The translations under genes and the position numbers were made by a program. Shown piece after piece: positions 61,866-64,000 of a stretch of 64,000 nucleotides of DNA. Positions within the stretch are counted from its first letter, which is position 1. Every line of letters begins with the position of its first letter. This DNA is from Gaiellasilicea sp963806955 (GTDB taxonomy: Bacteria > Actinomycetota > Thermoleophilia > Gaiellales > Gaiellaceae): the NCBI GenBank assembly GCA_963806955.1, contig CAWDZG010000002.1:1612001-1676000 (forward strand), read 5' to 3'. Under the pieces are notes generated by a model, which ran no database searches, had not been told where the DNA came from, and saw only the letters and a list, made by a program, of their open reading frames with translations.

Positions 61866-62372
61866 ATGGCGAACAAACTGAAGATCAAGGTGAACGGACG
61901 CGTTCACGCCGTAGCAGCGTCGCCGAACACGCCGCTGCTGTACGTGCTCCGCAACGAGCTGCGCCTGAACGGCCCGCGCTTCGGCTGCGGGCTCGCCCAG
62001 TGCGGCTCGTGCTCGGTGCTGCACGACGGCAAGGAGATCCGCGCGTGCATCACACCCGTTGCCGCAGTCGGCGCGGGCACGGTGACGACGCTGGAGGGCC
62101 TGGCCGGCCTCTGGAAGGGCCGCACGACCGCGAAGGCCGATCCCAACCTGCACCCGGTGCAGCAGGCGTGGATCGACGAGCAGGTGCCGCAGTGCGGCTA
62201 CTGCCAGAACGGAATGATGATCAAGGCGACCGAGCTGCTGACGAAGGTGAAGCGGCCGACCGAGGATCAGATCAAGTCCCACATGAACACGCACCTCTGC
62301 CGGTGCGGCACCTATCCACGGATCACCAAGGCGATCAAGCGTGCCGCGACGACGATGGCGAAGGGGGCATAG
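61866..62372 (+). CDS. 2Fe-2S subunit of second IorAB-type molybdenum hydroxylase
   Basis: A 168-aa paralogue of the protein at 57231-57689: GPRFGCGLAQCGSCSVLHDGKEIRAC (first 2Fe-2S), QCGYCQNGMMIKATELL and HLCRCGTYPRITKAIKRA (second 2Fe-2S). It differs by an insertion of about 14 residues between the domains (WKGRTTAKADPNLHPVQQAW). ATG 61866 after AGAGAGAGG. The large subunit follows 4 nt after the stop. Confidence 0.92.
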   Translation: MANKLKIKVNGRVHAVAASPNTPLLYVLRNELRLNGPRFGCGLAQCGSCSVLHDGKEIRACITPVAAVGAGTVTTLEGLAGLWKGRTTAKADPNLHPVQQAWIDEQVPQCGYCQNGMMIKATELLTKVKRPTEDQIKSHMNTHLCRCGTYPRITKAIKRAATTMAKGA

Positions 62373-62376
62373 GGCG

Positions 62377-64000
62377 ATGCTGCTCAGCGACAAGTCAATC
62401 GAGCTGCTGGACGACGGCAAGCTCGACGAGCTGATCGAGGGCGCGGAGTTCTCGCGCCAGAAGTTCCTCAAGGGCGGCGGCGCGCTGGTCGTCGGCTTCA
62501 GCCTCGTCGGCTCGGCCGTTGCCGGCGCTGCGAAGGGCGCGTCCGCGCGCACCGTCGCGGGGCCGCCGAACGCGGCCCTGATCGACTCGTGGATCGCGAT
62601 CAACGCGGACAACACGGCGACGGTCTACTTCGGCAAGATCGAGATCACCGGTGCGCCGACAGGGCTGCTGATGATCGCGGCCGAGGAGCTCGACCTGACG
62701 ATCCAGCAGGTCAGCCACGGCGACTGGAACACCGACGTGACGCCGAACCAGGGCTTCACCGCCGGTTCCAACTCGATCTCCGCCGGCGGCCCGCAGGTGC
62801 GCCAGGCGGCGGCCGAGGCCCGGGCGGTCCTGCTCGGTCTGGCGTCGAAGCAGCTCGGCGTGCCCGTCTCGCAGCTGAAGGTGCGGGCCGGCGTCGTCTC
62901 CGTGGCCGCGGACGACTCGAAGAACGTCACCTACGGCGCCCTCCTCGGCGGCAAGGCGTTCTCCGCGCCGAACACCGGCAAGGCGCCGCTGAAGCCGGTG
63001 ACGGAGTACCGCCTCGTCGGCAAGCCCGTGAAGCGGAAGGACACGCCGGGGAAGGTGTCCGGCTCGCATCCGTACGTCCACCAGCTCCGGCTGCCCGGCA
63101 TGCTGCACGGGCGGGTCGTGCGCCCGCGCGGCCAGGGCCCGTACTCGGTGATCGACAAGCCGCTCTCGGTCGACGAGAGCTCGATCAAGAACATCAAGGG
63201 CGCCCGCGTGCTGCGCAAGGGCGACTTCATCGGCGTCGTCGCCGCCAACGAGCAGGACGCGATCCAGGCCGCGACGCAGCTGAAGGTGAAGTGGTCGGAG
63301 TCGAAGACGATGCCCGGCACCGGCAACCTCTGGAAGCACTTCCGCGAGGCGAAGACGTCCGACCGGTACGCCCGGAACATCGGCTCGATCGACAACGGCC
63401 TCAAGGCCGCCGCCAAGACGCAGGAGGCGAGCTACTCGGTCAACTACCAGGCGCACGCGTCGATGGGCCCCTCGTGCGGCGTCGCGGTGGTCAACGCCGA
63501 CGGCGCGACCGTCTGGGGCGCGAGCCAGAGCATCTACGGCACGCGGACCATCGGTGGCCGGCCTGCTCGGCCTGCCGCAGGACAAGGTGAAGGTGATCTT
63601 CGCCGAGGGTGCGGGCTGCTACGGCCGCAACCTCCAGGACGACGCGGCGCTCGCCGCCGCCCTGATGTCCCAGCTCTCCGGCAAGCCGGTGCGCGTCCAG
63701 CTCACCCGCGACCAGGAGCACGGGTGGGAGTTCTACGGCCCCGCCACACTGGTCGACATCCGCGGCTCGGTCGACGCCGACGGGAAGATCACGTCCTACG
63801 ACTACGTGTCGTCGCAGCAGCCGTGGGTCTTCAGCGAGGCGACCGAGTACATGGCCGGCCGCCCGCTCTCGCTCGGCGGCTTCGGCGGCGCCGACATCGA
63901 GAACGCCGGCTCGCAGTACGCGATCAAGAACCACCGCGTGCTCGGGAAGTCGATCGCGAACGACTCGGGCCTGCCCAAGGTCGCGTACCTCAGGGCACCC
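62377..64000 (+). CDS. molybdopterin-binding subunit of second IorB-type oxidoreductase (3' end outside window, one-base frameshift)
   Basis: Paralogue of the protein at 57703-59985. The N-terminus is longer (LLSDKSIELLDDGKLDELIEGAEF) and the signal reads SRQKFLKGGGALVVGFSLVG, with RQ where the paralogue has twin Arg. Core: IDSWIAINADNTATVYFGKIEITGAPTGLLMIAAEELDL, ASMGPSCGVAVVNADG. After GASQSIYGTRT the frame changes at 63553-63554 (one extra G), then continues VAGLLGLPQDKVKVIFAEGAGCYGRNLQDDAALAAALMSQLSG up to the window edge. Probably an indel error. Roughly 540 codons are visible; about 200 more are expected. Confidence 0.87.
   Translation, partial: MLLSDKSIELLDDGKLDELIEGAEFSRQKFLKGGGALVVGFSLVGSAVAGAAKGASARTVAGPPNAALIDSWIAINADNTATVYFGKIEITGAPTGLLMIAAEELDLTIQQVSHGDWNTDVTPNQGFTAGSNSISAGGPQVRQAAAEARAVLLGLASKQLGVPVSQLKVRAGVVSVAADDSKNVTYGALLGGKAFSAPNTGKAPLKPVTEYRLVGKPVKRKDTPGKVSGSHPYVHQLRLPGMLHGRVVRPRGQGPYSVIDKPLSVDESSIKNIKGARVLRKGDFIGVVAANEQDAIQAATQLKVKWSESKTMPGTGNLWKHFREAKTSDRYARNIGSIDNGLKAAAKTQEASYSVNYQAHASMGPSCGVAVVNADGATVWGASQSIYGTRTIGGRPARPAAGQGEGDLRRGCGLLRPQPPGRRGARRRPDVPALRQAGARPAHPRPGARVGVLRPRHTGRHPRLGRRRREDHVLRLRVVAAAVGLQRGDRVHGRPPALARRLRRRRHRERRLAVRDQEPPRAREVDRERLGPAQGRVPQGT

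Overview
This 64-kb window is very GC-rich chromosomal DNA with an actinobacterial gene set: DUF2469, DUF4383, inositol-phosphate synthase, a CDP-alcohol phosphatidyltransferase of PI-synthase type, ClpC, GTG/TTG starts, and many genes with no Shine-Dalgarno that sit 5-9 nt after a TANNNT box (leaderless transcription). The lack of an obvious Streptomyces or Mycobacterium gene order and the large IorAB-type oxidoreductases suggest a deep actinobacterial lineage such as Thermoleophilia (inference). I see no insertion sequence, phage, CRISPR array or rRNA. There is one tRNA (Ala-UGC). Coding density is extreme: no gene-free stretch exceeds about 210 bp.

Layout. 1-2684 (-): MoxR/DUF58/DUF4129 operon. 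2690-5411 (+): folate genes folP-folB-folK, DUF2469, coaX. 5475-8985: DUF4383 protein, dus (-), greA, lysS. 8989-32419: a large exopolysaccharide locus holding chain-length proteins, a BY-type kinase and CpsB-type phosphatase, a CDP-/dTDP-type sugar block, at least six glycosyltransferases, two Wzy/ligase-like proteins, one Wzx flippase, a PslG-like glycoside hydrolase, an LPFTG surface protein and the initiating polyprenyl-phosphate sugar transferase. 32546-35092: clpC. 35171-36336: arsR-arsM. 36347-36419: tRNA-Ala. 36485-45370: secreted M36 protease, coiled-coil protein, secreted alpha/beta hydrolase, zincin, rhomboid, ferritin, M3-like peptidase, a broken yjbQ. 45367-53800: ABC exporter, rlmD-like methyltransferase, DUF429, membrane protein, UDG-like protein, a GT4-PHP fusion, CDGSH protein, GNAT. 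53826-57092: inositol-lipid locus (RHH-Ino1 fusion, cupin, CDP-alcohol phosphotransferase, PAP2/Aur1-like). 57231-64000: two IorAB-type molybdenum hydroxylase operons flanking moaA.

Most noteworthy are: (i) a double ribbon-helix-helix DNA-binding module read in frame into inositol-phosphate synthase, with a double palindrome over its own promoter; (ii) identical promoter architecture with a TCCA-N6-TGGA palindrome in front of both oxidoreductase operons; (iii) a GT4-PHP fusion protein; (iv) about 18 candidate leaderless promoters, including a 19-bp bidirectional one; (v) an LPFTG protein under a palindrome-containing promoter inside the EPS locus.

Seven genes (folP, dus, yjbQ, rlmD, the 49333-50401 membrane protein, moaA, the second large oxidoreductase subunit) carry single-base indels while both flanks stay conserved. 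Most are probably consensus errors in a draft genome or MAG rather than true pseudogenes. For those genes I give the full extent and the indel position.
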